Positions 19,948 through 27,663 of a stretch of DNA of 47,779 nucleotides are shown here, in pieces. Origin of the DNA: Planctomycetaceae bacterium (GTDB taxonomy: Bacteria > Planctomycetota > Planctomycetia > Planctomycetales > Planctomycetaceae); assembly GCA_020426505.1 (NCBI GenBank), contig JAGQPX010000154.1, forward strand, positions 1-47,779, given 5' to 3'. The stretch's first letter is position 1. Each line of letters begins with the position of its first letter. A program made the position numbers and the translations under genes. The notes under the pieces were generated by a model. The model searched no databases. It worked only from the letters and a program-made list of their open reading frames with translations, and was not told the origin of the DNA.

Positions 19948-20295
19948 TCAGAGTAACTTCGACACATTCTCCGGCGGCCTGCCGAGGACGGCACGTGCCC
20001 CCTTCATGACGATCGGTCGCTCGATGAGTTTCGGATAGTCGTGCAGTAATTGGAGTGCTTCCTGTCGCGAAAGATCCCGTTCGGCGAGACCCAGCTCTTT
20101 GTAGATCGCCTCTCCTTTGCGCATCAGCTCTTGCGGTTCGAGCTTGAGCTTGCTGACGATCTGTTCGAGTTCCTCAACCGACGGAGGTGACTTCAAATAG
20201 TCGATGATTTCCGGTTCAATCCCCGCGTCCTCGATCAACTTGAGCGTCTGTCGGCTCTTCGAGCATCGGGGATTGTGGTAGATTCGGACTGTCAT
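19948..20295 (-). CDS. ArsC/YfgD-family thioredoxin-fold reductase
   Basis: A 115-residue protein of the glutaredoxin-dependent arsenate reductase (ArsC) family. It begins with IYHNPRCSKSRQTL, where the single active-site Cys is residue 10. It also has the later ERPIVMKG and LGRPPENV segments that complete the ArsC fold. The NPRCSKSR form is closer to YfgD-type proteins than to plasmid ArsC. There is no ars operon (regulator, efflux pump) nearby, so a role in arsenate resistance is not shown; it may act in redox metabolism. Confidence 0.88.
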   Translation of the reverse strand: MTVRIYHNPRCSKSRQTLKLIEDAGIEPEIIDYLKSPPSVEELEQIVSKLKLEPQELMRKGEAIYKELGLAERDLSRQEALQLLHDYPKLIERPIVMKGARAVLGRPPENVSKLL

Positions 20296-20809
20296 TGTCT
20301 CTTTCGAGCAGATGTCTCAAAGTGGTCAGTCAAGATGCAGCAGTGAGGACTGCTTAGCGACGACAGACTCATCGGCAAGTGATGCCGCTACCCCTAACCG
20401 GAATCTGTCGTAGGACGCAGCACGCTTTTCGGCTGTCATTGCTGGCGGAAGGTCGGTCATTGGGCATCCAAGAGAGTCGGACCTCCATTATGCCTTGGTA
20501 AATCATTCCTTCAAGTAGCGTTAAATCCACGCGTCTCGTTTCTCATTCTATCGACGTCAACTCACTCATGCGATCTCTGCTTTGTCTTCCGTACGGGCTA
20601 ATGAAGGGCCGGCCTCGGTATTCCGGTCGCCGCAGTGGCTCAGGGAGTTTCGGCATGCGGATTCGGGGAGCAGATCGAGCACCTGGCCCAAGCTTTGAAA
20701 ACCTGTCCATTGATGACGCCCTCGACACACAACGGAGCGATGAATCCGGTCGACCACATGGTGCCCGGAAACGTCGTTGTCGATCAGCGACCGCACGGCA
20801 CCTTCCGAA
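20296..20809. other. Gene-poor stretch beside transposase relic
   Basis: About 510 bases with no gene I can support. Small overlapping frames on both strands (for example 20568-20936 + and 20566-20796 -) lack ribosome binding sites and family motifs. With the transposase relic next to it, this is probably decayed insertion-sequence DNA plus the arsC-family promoter. Confidence 0.4.
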
Positions 20810-21335
20810 TCAGCAGGGGCCGATCAGGTCGTCCTCTGGGGCAGGCGGATGGGGCAGTTCGCGCCACAGTCGCACCAGCAGGTTGAGCGCGAGCGTATTC
20901 AGACACAGCCGGAGTAAATTCGCGATGAATTTGTGATCGCTCAGTGGGCCGCGTCACAGGTTGATATCATGTTCCTTTTTACAGGCGGCACAGCCGCATT
21001 CCTTCCGTCGGTGGCGGTCACATTCGCCGCGCTGGTCGTATTCGTCGAAGCCGCCATGCGGGACAATTCTGTGCGCTGGGTCGATTGGTCACGGCTGCCC
21101 GGCGATTGGTGCGTGTCGCATGGGCCTCGGCTCTGATGACCACGCTTCGCGAGCGGTCACACATGCCAGCCTGTTACTCTACTGTGGTGAACAATCGCTG
21201 CTTGTTGTGCGACATTGCTTACTGCTTGACGGCTTGGGCGAGCAGGTCGTCACTCTCTCGTTTGAGCCTGGGATCTATGCCAATTCGGATGTTGTACCAC
21301 GCGTCAAATCGCTCACACATACTGGTTTTCTACCT
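20810..21335 (-). pseudogene. Decayed IS1380-type transposase (C-terminal part)
   Basis: Translating the minus strand shows the C-terminal half of a DDE transposase of the IS1380 type, broken by stops and a frameshift. One frame runs from about 21335 with CERFDAWYNIRIGIDPRLKR, then KQRLFTTVE-stop-QAG, then RAEAHATRTNRRAAVTNRP near 21140-21080. The continuation YDEYDQRGEC (from about 21046) and LSDHKFIANLLRLCLNTLAL (from 20944), ending NLLVRLWREL, is in another frame with one more stop before it. This order matches what I recall of IS1380 transposases (KQRLF, YQAG, AEA, GTNRRFVVTNRP, YDEY, RLSDHRF, LALNLL). The N-terminal half and the terminal repeats were not found. It is inactive. Confidence 0.75.
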
Positions 21336-21536
21336 ATCAGCAGCCTCCTGCGACGTCTCAGGGTGAAGAGAACACTCCCAGAAGAAGTCGACAAACCCGC
21401 TTGCTTCTGATCCCGATGAAAAATTCGGGCGAGCGAACCGATAAACGACTCGCAGCAGATCGACATTGACCGTCTTTCGCAGTTTTTCTAGGGTTCGTCA
21501 TTCCACAGCACTCCCAGGGACGGGGGGAATTGTCCT

Positions 21537-22652
21537 ATGCGAATCGGTCTGATCTCGGTTGACTTTCATCCCAACGTTGGGGGTGTGGCGGCCCATGTTG
21601 TCGAGTTGGGAAAAGCACTCGTCAAGCTGGGGCATGAGGTGCATGTGGTCACGCTTCCGATCGCCGACGAACGGTCACGGGAGAGCGAGTTTCACGGGAT
21701 GCAGGTCCACCGGACTCCCTTCCCCAAACAGAAGCCTGTCTACTCGTGGTTGACCAATTGGTGGCTCAGACAGTTTCTTCAACTTGAGCCGATGGATGTG
21801 TTGCACGTCCATGGTCTGAGACCGGTCGAGGCGACGCGCGGCCTCAATGTCCCGGTCGTGTTCACCAATCACACCTCCGGATTTCTCAAACGAATTCAAC
21901 GCGGGCCGGGCGAACACCGGCGTCTCGCGGATCGACTGAAGCATGTCGCTCATGTGCTCGCCCCCAGCGACGAGCTTGTCGAAGCGACAAAGACCGTCGG
22001 ATACTCTGGACCGGTGACCTTCATCTCGAATGGCGTGGACACGACCCGTTTCAAACCGGGAGTTCCTTCGCACCGCGAGAGTTGGCAGGCGACGGACGAT
22101 GATGTCGTGGTCCTGCTCGCCCGCCGCCTTGTCGAGAAGAACGGCGTGACCGTGTTCGCTGAGGCCGTCACTCAACTGAAGGACCTCCCCGTCCGCGTGA
22201 TCTTCGCCGGAGACGGAGACGATCGAGGCAAGGTGGAATCAATCATCTCGACTGGCGGAATGCAGGATGCCTGCCGCTTCCTGGGGAACGTGATGAATAC
22301 CGACATGCCGGACATCTATCGGTCAGCTGACATCTCTGTGCTGCCGTCGTTCATGGAGGCAACGAGCATCACCGGGCTGGAGTCGATGGCGACGGGCCTG
22401 CCGCTCGTCGGCACACGAGTCGGCGGCATCCCCGCATTGATTGACGATGAGGTCTCCGGGCTGCTGGTCGATCCGGGCCAGCCGACACAGATCGCGGCAG
22501 CCATTCGCCGACTGGTCGAGTCAAGCGAGTCGCGTCAACGGATGGGGAAACGGGCACGACAGCGGGCGAGTGAACTCTTCTCCTGGGATCGCATTGCGAG
22601 AGAGACAGTCGCCGTTTACCAGCAATGCTCCTCACAACGAGCGGCCGCATGA
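21537..22652 (+). CDS. Glycosyltransferase family 4 protein
   Basis: GT-B fold glycosyltransferase of 371 residues that transfers a sugar from a nucleotide donor, probably in cell-surface polysaccharide or glycan synthesis. The N-terminal domain opens with DFHPNVGGVAAHVVELGKAL and includes LHVHGLRP. The C-terminal domain has the GT4 donor-binding segment with the E-x7-E motif (EATSITGLE) and LPLVGTRVGGIPALI. A GGGGGGAA run lies a few bases before the ATG. Its TGA overlaps the ATG of the epimerase gene by 4 bp, so the two are translationally coupled. The acceptor and donor cannot be read from the sequence; UDP-GlcNAc or UDP-ManNAc is plausible given the neighbour. Confidence 0.92.
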   Translation: MRIGLISVDFHPNVGGVAAHVVELGKALVKLGHEVHVVTLPIADERSRESEFHGMQVHRTPFPKQKPVYSWLTNWWLRQFLQLEPMDVLHVHGLRPVEATRGLNVPVVFTNHTSGFLKRIQRGPGEHRRLADRLKHVAHVLAPSDELVEATKTVGYSGPVTFISNGVDTTRFKPGVPSHRESWQATDDDVVVLLARRLVEKNGVTVFAEAVTQLKDLPVRVIFAGDGDDRGKVESIISTGGMQDACRFLGNVMNTDMPDIYRSADISVLPSFMEATSITGLESMATGLPLVGTRVGGIPALIDDEVSGLLVDPGQPTQIAAAIRRLVESSESRQRMGKRARQRASELFSWDRIARETVAVYQQCSSQRAAA

Positions 22653-23761
22653 AACGTGTGATGCTCGTCTTCGGCACGCGACCCGAGGCCATCAAAATGG
22701 TGCCGATGGTGCAGGCCTTGACGCGACACGAGAATTGCCAGCCGATCGTATGCGTCACAGCACAGCACCGCGAGATGCTCGATCAGATTCTCGATCTGTT
22801 CGACGTCACCCCAGACTACGATCTCGATCTGATGCAGCCGGGACAAACGCTGTCGCAGTTGACGGCTCGCGTGATCGGACAAATCGAGCCGGTAATTGCC
22901 GAGGCGAAGCCGCACGCGGTCGTCGTGCAGGGGGACACCACCTCGACATTCTGCGGGGCCCTGGCGGCGTTTTATCAGAAAGTGCCGGTCGGCCATCTGG
23001 AAGCCGGTCTGCGAACGGGCGATCTGCGGGCTCCCTTTCCCGAGGAGATGAACCGCGTCCTGACGACGCGCCTCGCCGCCTGGCATTTTGCTGCGACCGA
23101 GACGAACCGTCGCGCACTCCTGAACGAAGGCGTCCCGGACGAACGCGTGTTCGTGACCGGCAACTCGGTGATCGACGCTCTGCTGCAAATCCGCGACAGG
23201 ATTGAGACCGGCCATGTCTCACCGCAAACGGCTGATCTGCTTGCGTCGCTTTCGCGCCCGTTCGTGCTCGTCACCGGGCATCGGCGTGAGAGCTTCGGTG
23301 GCGGTTTTGAGTCGATCTGTCAGGCGTTGCGATCGCTCGCTGAACAGCACCCGGAGATCGACATTATTTATCCGGTGCATCTGAATCCCAATGTGCAGGA
23401 GCCGGTCCACCGCATCCTCGACAGCGTTTCCAACATTCGCCTGATGCAGCCGTTGGGTTACGAACCGTTCGTTGCGTTAATGTCCAAATCGACGTTTATC
23501 CTCACCGACTCGGGCGGCGTGCAGGAAGAGGCACCCTCTCTCGGCAAACCGGTACTCGTGATGCGAGAGAAGACGGAGCGGACCGAAGGACTCGACGGAG
23601 GCGTCCGTCTCGTCGGCACCAACCCGGACCGTATACTCTCCGAGTCCCATCGATTGCTCACGGACGACGCACACTACCGTCAGATGGCCGAAGCCCAGAA
23701 CCCTTACGGCGACGGCAGGACATCCGACCGCGTCGTCGATCTGCTCGCAAGGCTGATCTGA
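22649..23761 (+). CDS. wecB: UDP-N-acetylglucosamine 2-epimerase (non-hydrolysing)
   Basis: Interconverts UDP-GlcNAc and UDP-ManNAc for surface polysaccharide synthesis. I choose ATG 22649, which overlaps the upstream stop as ATGA, over the ATG at 22625. This gives 370 residues starting MKRVMLVFGTRPEAIKM, the normal family start. Conserved residues are seen in QGDTTSTF (Asp), HLEAGLRTGD (Glu), PFPEEMNR (Glu) and TGHRRES (His), plus the SGGVQEEAPSLGKPVL segment. It is coupled to the GT4 gene. No ManNAc dehydrogenase (wecC) is adjacent. Confidence 0.94.
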   Translation: MKRVMLVFGTRPEAIKMVPMVQALTRHENCQPIVCVTAQHREMLDQILDLFDVTPDYDLDLMQPGQTLSQLTARVIGQIEPVIAEAKPHAVVVQGDTTSTFCGALAAFYQKVPVGHLEAGLRTGDLRAPFPEEMNRVLTTRLAAWHFAATETNRRALLNEGVPDERVFVTGNSVIDALLQIRDRIETGHVSPQTADLLASLSRPFVLVTGHRRESFGGGFESICQALRSLAEQHPEIDIIYPVHLNPNVQEPVHRILDSVSNIRLMQPLGYEPFVALMSKSTFILTDSGGVQEEAPSLGKPVLVMREKTERTEGLDGGVRLVGTNPDRILSESHRLLTDDAHYRQMAEAQNPYGDGRTSDRVVDLLARLI

Positions 23762-23892
23762 CGCGATCGCTTTCCGCCTCCGACTAAGCCACAACATTGG
23801 TGGGTGCCGGGAATTTGCCCGTAAGATTTCGACTTGGTCGGGCAATCTGATATCCTGTGGTGTTGACTGTTTTGGACGACAGGGGCAGGGTC

Positions 23893-25236
23893 ATGTTGGA
23901 TCGTCGCGAACTGTTGCAGGCGGGGTGCTCGTCTTTCCTAGGGATCGGTCTATCGGGATTGTTGCAGCGACAGGCGATCGCGGCGGCACACGAGGCACGA
24001 GCCAAGTCGGTGGTGCTTGTCTTTCTCTCGGGTGGCGGGAGCCATATCGACATGTTCGACCCCAAACCGGACGCACCGGAGACGAAGGGGGAGTTCGAGC
24101 CGATCGCGACGCGGGTGCCGGGGCTGCACTTCACCGAGATGATGCCCATGATGGCCGACCGTGCGGATCGGCTCACAGTGGTGCGGTCGATGTCGCATAA
24201 GGACAACCGTCACCTGTCGGGGTCTCACAATACGCTGACCGGATCGATTCAGCCGTTTCGTGGCGATTCGAATCAGGACAAGTCACTTAACCGCGATGAC
24301 TGGCCCTGTTATGGAGGAGCTGTGGAGTCTCTTCGGCCGACCTCTGACGGGTCGCCGGCACAGGTGACGATCCCGGTGCCGCTCAACGAAGGAGCCCTCA
24401 TCTGGCCGGGTCAGCACGCGGGCTTTTTGGGTGCGAAGCACGATCCGCTGCAAGTCAACTCCGACCCCAACGAGGAGAGCTTTGCTGTCCGGGGTCTCGA
24501 CCTCACCGAAGGACTAAGCGTCGGACGTCTCGATCGTCGCTGGCAGTTACTCAACAGTTCGATTGAGCGCGAACGGCATCTCGACTCGTCACACCACACG
24601 CGCCAGTTCGGCGACAATCAGGAAGCAGCGTTCTCATTGCTGACTTCGTCGAAGTTGAGTCGAGCCTTCCAAATCGAAACGGAACCGACCGAAGTGCGGG
24701 AGCGATACGGCCGGAGTCGTATGGGGCAAACGCTGCTCCTCGCGCGGCGACTCGTCGAGGCGGATGTGCCGGTCGTGCAGTGCAACATGGGTCACGTGCA
24801 AATCTGGGACACGCACGTCAATCACTTTCCCCGATTGAAGAACGAACTGCTCCCGCCACTCGACCAAGGCGTGAGTGTGCTGCTCGACGATCTGACGGAC
24901 AGGGGACTGTTCGATCAGACACTCGTGATCGTCGTAGGGGAATTCGGACGCACGCCGAGCATCTCACCTCTCGCGGGAGAATCGGTCCCCGGCCGGCATC
25001 ATTGGGCACCGGCCTATTCAGCCGTGTTTGCAGGAGCAGGCGTGCGGGGCGGGCAGGTGATCGGCGCGACAGACGACATCGGAGCGTACCCAATCACCAA
25101 GTCGTATCATCCCAACGATCTCGGCGCGACTGTCTACCACTCGCTGGGCATCGACCCGCACACGATGATCACCGACCGCCTCGGACGACCGATCTCGCTG
25201 AATCAGGGCAAGGTGATGAGCGTGCTGTTCGGGTGA
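23893..25236 (+). CDS. DUF1501 protein with Tat-type signal
   Basis: A 447-residue planctomycete DUF1501 protein, related to the sulfatase/alkaline-phosphatase fold and exported. The start is ATG 23893, preceded by AGGGGCAGGG, rather than the frame's first possible codon at 23857. The N-terminus DRRELLQAGCSSFLGIGLSG looks like a Tat signal. Family segments include FLSGGGSHIDMFDPKPDAP, GSHNTLTGS, WDTHVNHFPRLK, VVGEFGRTPSI, and PGRHHWAPAYSAVFAGAGVRGG. Unlike many relatives it has no cytochrome-c/DUF1549/DUF1553 gene directly before it. The family's function is unknown. Confidence 0.9.
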   Translation: MLDRRELLQAGCSSFLGIGLSGLLQRQAIAAAHEARAKSVVLVFLSGGGSHIDMFDPKPDAPETKGEFEPIATRVPGLHFTEMMPMMADRADRLTVVRSMSHKDNRHLSGSHNTLTGSIQPFRGDSNQDKSLNRDDWPCYGGAVESLRPTSDGSPAQVTIPVPLNEGALIWPGQHAGFLGAKHDPLQVNSDPNEESFAVRGLDLTEGLSVGRLDRRWQLLNSSIERERHLDSSHHTRQFGDNQEAAFSLLTSSKLSRAFQIETEPTEVRERYGRSRMGQTLLLARRLVEADVPVVQCNMGHVQIWDTHVNHFPRLKNELLPPLDQGVSVLLDDLTDRGLFDQTLVIVVGEFGRTPSISPLAGESVPGRHHWAPAYSAVFAGAGVRGGQVIGATDDIGAYPITKSYHPNDLGATVYHSLGIDPHTMITDRLGRPISLNQGKVMSVLFG

Positions 25237-25536
25237 GGGAGTAGTGGACTGATTCTTGTCCAATACGCTGCGCGCTTACGTCAAAATCCGAAAAATCCGA
25301 CTGTAAACACGTGCACAGGTGGTCACATCTGCGGTGTGGAATCTGCATAGCTCACACTCCACGTCCGTGCTGGGGATTTCTTGAAATTTTTGTGGCTTCT
25401 GCTCCGGGCGACCAATAGCCTCGAATCTAGGTACAGGTTGTATCAACTCGGACACGACGTACGGGCCAAAACGAAGAGACCATCGACCGACGACTCATGA
25501 GGATTTGCGGGATGGGGTTTCCACGGAGACCCAATC
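25237..25536. other. Intergenic region before the PEP-CTERM gene
   Basis: 300 bases. I see no gene. It should carry the PEP-CTERM promoter; I looked for a sigma-54 type GG-N10-GC element and found no convincing one. A run GAAATTTTTGTGG near 25385 is the most AT-rich part. Confidence 0.4.
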
Positions 25537-26202
25537 ATGCGGGCAACGCTCACATTTGTTGGAACACTTGTCATTGCGATTCAGGCCTCCTCTGTTGATG
25601 GAGCGCTCGTCGCCTACTGGCACTTCAACACGTACAACGGTGATGACCATTCGATCACATCGGACTTGGGGGCCGATGCCGGCGCCACAATGACCATTGA
25701 TGCCCTCTGGCTCAATGGCGACCTGTCCGCACAGACGGGACACTCCGGCAACCTCATCGGCGCGACACCCGTTGGTGATGGCATTCAGTTCATGGACGCC
25801 GAAAACAATGGTCGGGGATTTACGCTTGAGGCCGATCTTTCGACGTTCGCGAATCCAGTCCTGTCATTCGATTACAAGCGAACGGGAAACGGTTTTAACA
25901 ACGTCGATCTGTACTACTCGACGGACAACATCACATTCACGAAGTTCGTCGATGTGGACAACGTCGACGCAAGCTACACGACGCACTCTTACGACTTCAG
26001 TGCCATCAATGCGTTGGACGGAGCTTCGACTGCTTACTTCCGCTTCGTGTTGGATGGAGCATCGAATGCATCGGGCACGGCAGATTTCGACAACATTCAG
26101 TTGAATGCCGTCCCGGAGCCTTCCAGTCTGGCCATGCTCGGCCTCGGGGGCATGGCACTGTTCGGAGCCAACCGACGTCGACTTCGGAAGAGTCGTGTGT
26201 AA
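25537..26202 (+). CDS. PEP-CTERM sorting-domain secreted protein
   Basis: A 221-residue secreted protein. A signal peptide (about residues 1-23, FVGTLVIAIQASSVDGA) is followed by an all-beta, Asn/Asp/Thr-rich domain resembling a jelly-roll or lectin-like fold (LSFDYKRTG, FDNIQLN). The C-terminus has a PEP-CTERM signal: VPEPSSLAML, then a hydrophobic GLGGMALFGA and the basic RRRLRK. Such proteins are cut and anchored or released by an exosortase (EpsH/XrtA type), not seen in this window. Ends before hairpin and repeat elements at 26243-26362. Confidence 0.9.
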   Translation: MRATLTFVGTLVIAIQASSVDGALVAYWHFNTYNGDDHSITSDLGADAGATMTIDALWLNGDLSAQTGHSGNLIGATPVGDGIQFMDAENNGRGFTLEADLSTFANPVLSFDYKRTGNGFNNVDLYYSTDNITFTKFVDVDNVDASYTTHSYDFSAINALDGASTAYFRFVLDGASNASGTADFDNIQLNAVPEPSSLAMLGLGGMALFGANRRRLRKSRV

Positions 26203-26242
26203 GGCCGACGAAACTCGGGGCCATCACATCACCCGTGAAGGG

Positions 26243-26294
26243 CACTGCTGGACAAGCCAGCAGTGGCACCCAACACAAGACAGCAGTGACACCC
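26243..26294. repeat. Perfect hairpin plus short direct repeat
   Basis: CACTGCTGG (26243-26251) and CCAGCAGTG (26257-26265) form a perfect 9-bp inverted repeat around ACAAG. The 14-mer CAGCAGTGGCACCC (26258-26271) recurs with one change as CAGCAGTGACACCC (26281-26294). I recall this motif (CTGCTGG...CCAGCAGTGGCACC) as scattered through planctomycete genomes, but cannot check it here. It lies just after the PEP-CTERM gene and may act in transcript ending. Confidence 0.6.
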
Positions 26295-26332
26295 GGAACG
26301 ACCGCGATCATCATTCGCCATCACACAAAGCA

Positions 26333-26362
26333 GAGGCCCGGCTTGTCCCCAAGCCGGGCCTC
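26333..26362. terminator. Strong GC-rich hairpin between convergent genes
   Basis: Perfect 12-bp inverted repeat: GAGGCCCGGCTT (26333-26344), loop GTCCCC, AAGCCGGGCCTC (26351-26362). It sits between the convergent PEP-CTERM gene and the RmlD-like gene. Only a short T run follows on the plus strand, so it may be a hairpin-only or bidirectional terminator. Confidence 0.75.
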
Positions 26363-26393
26363 TTGCCATCAGTCTGACCCACTGATTTCTTCG

Positions 26394-27335
26394 TTACGCA
26401 CTCTGGCGAATCGAGACCGGGTGATCCGGTCCGAACTGGTCGCAGTAACCGCTTTGCTGTTGCTCTCGCAAACGAGTCAGCCCTTCCGAAAGCATGGGCA
26501 TTGCGACGCATAATGCCTTGCGAATCTTCTTGGTCTGCAGGGACGTCTCGCTGGCACCGAAGCCGACGACCGTTTCGTCGAGGCACTCCTCAGCACGGCG
26601 AACCGCCAGCCACGGAAGTTCGAAGTGGTCGGCGAGTCGCGTGGCGAACTGAAGGGGATTCACCCGCTCGGCACCTGCGACGTGATGCAGTCCACTAAGG
26701 TCTTCGTCGATCGCTCGCAAGAGAATGTCCGCCAGATCGGTCGCCAGGATCGGTGTTCCGTGACGAAGGAAGTCGTACTGCTGTAGGGACCGGCGATCAA
26801 GGTCCATAAGGATCTGATCGATCCATCCGCATTTGGCTCCGGATGGCGACCATCCATATGCGTTCGAACGAATGATCAGACTGTCGGGGCACTGTTCGCT
26901 GACGGCCTTCTCGGCCTGCCGAATGAGTTGAGCACCGGCAGACGGGCAGAACGCCTGGCTCTCTTCATCATGGAACATCCATGGTCCGGAGAAGACCGCA
27001 TCTGAGGAGATGAAGGAAAAGTGCGACTCGTGTGTTCTCGCTGCCGCTGCCCAGGCGGCCGCGTCAGTGACCGTTTGAGGATTGAGGCTCGCCTCCGTGG
27101 AGGCGTCCCAGGCCGACTGTGACGCGGGGCCGCAATGGACGATGGCGTCCGGTTGCAGGTCGTCGGCCCATTCGTCCGGAGACTGACCGTCCTGCCCGGC
27201 ATCGAGCATCTCACAGCCGAGAATCGAGACTTGCGGCTCGTTTGTCAGGGCGACAACCTGGTAACGATCGGAAGCCTCCGCGGCCAGATTCGCTCCAACG
27301 ACAGTCTCTGCACCGACGATAAGAAGTCTCTTCAC
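26394..27335 (-). CDS. Atypical SDR protein related to dTDP-4-dehydrorhamnose reductase (RmlD)
   Basis: A 313-residue extended short-chain-dehydrogenase protein. The frame reaches back to 27560, but the real start is probably GTG 27335, six bases after GGAGG, which puts the Rossmann strand (KRLLIVGAETVVGANL) at the N-terminus. The order is that of RmlD: FISSDAVFSG (residues 108-117) and, near the end, ILATDLADILLRAI and LHHVAGAERVNPLQFA. However, the usual GxxGxxG is changed (GAETVVG) and the catalytic YxxxK is replaced, with Ala135 and Arg139 at those places. It may bind NAD weakly or serve as a non-catalytic or changed-specificity sugar-nucleotide protein. The enzyme name should be used with caution. 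Confidence 0.75.
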   Translation of the reverse strand: MKRLLIVGAETVVGANLAAEASDRYQVVALTNEPQVSILGCEMLDAGQDGQSPDEWADDLQPDAIVHCGPASQSAWDASTEASLNPQTVTDAAAWAAAARTHESHFSFISSDAVFSGPWMFHDEESQAFCPSAGAQLIRQAEKAVSEQCPDSLIIRSNAYGWSPSGAKCGWIDQILMDLDRRSLQQYDFLRHGTPILATDLADILLRAIDEDLSGLHHVAGAERVNPLQFATRLADHFELPWLAVRRAEECLDETVVGFGASETSLQTKKIRKALCVAMPMLSEGLTRLREQQQSGYCDQFGPDHPVSIRQSA

Positions 27336-27341
27336 GCTTTG

Positions 27342-27346
27342 CCTCC
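27342..27346 (-). promoter_or_regulatory. Ribosome binding site deciding a GTG start
   Basis: GGAGG on the minus strand with a 6-base spacer to GTG 27335. It is the evidence for setting the start of the RmlD-like gene 75 codons inside the longer open frame. Confidence 0.7.
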
Positions 27347-27663
27347 ATGCACGGGCGTGCTTCTGATTGAACCGTCGCGTTGGGACACCGGCACGGCCAT
27401 GCGCCGGTCGCGATCGGGGCGGGAGTATACGATGGTCCTCGCCGGACCTCCAAGCCCAATCCTGCATGATCTGCCGATTCTCTCGCCGCCGTCGCCGAAG
27501 TCGTTCCGTCTTCCCATGATGGGCTTGATCTGCTATTTCACGCACCGACGCACCGTCCATTCGACCGAGTTTGCGTCCGGGGATTTCCCCGAGGGAGGCA
27601 ATGACTTCGTCACGGTGAGGATCACCCGCGAAGCTGGACCAGGAGGGCAGGAGGAGACACGCT

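Noticed and set aside
20635..20886. Plus-strand frame of 83 codons
   Set aside because: Overlaps the transposase relic and has no motif; likely chance in decayed DNA.
23815..23845. Inverted repeat TTGCCCG / CGGGCAA after wecB
   Set aside because: Short stem and long loop; too weak to call a terminator.
25237..25536. Possible sigma-54 promoter before the PEP-CTERM gene
   Set aside because: No GG-N10-GC element with acceptable flanks found.
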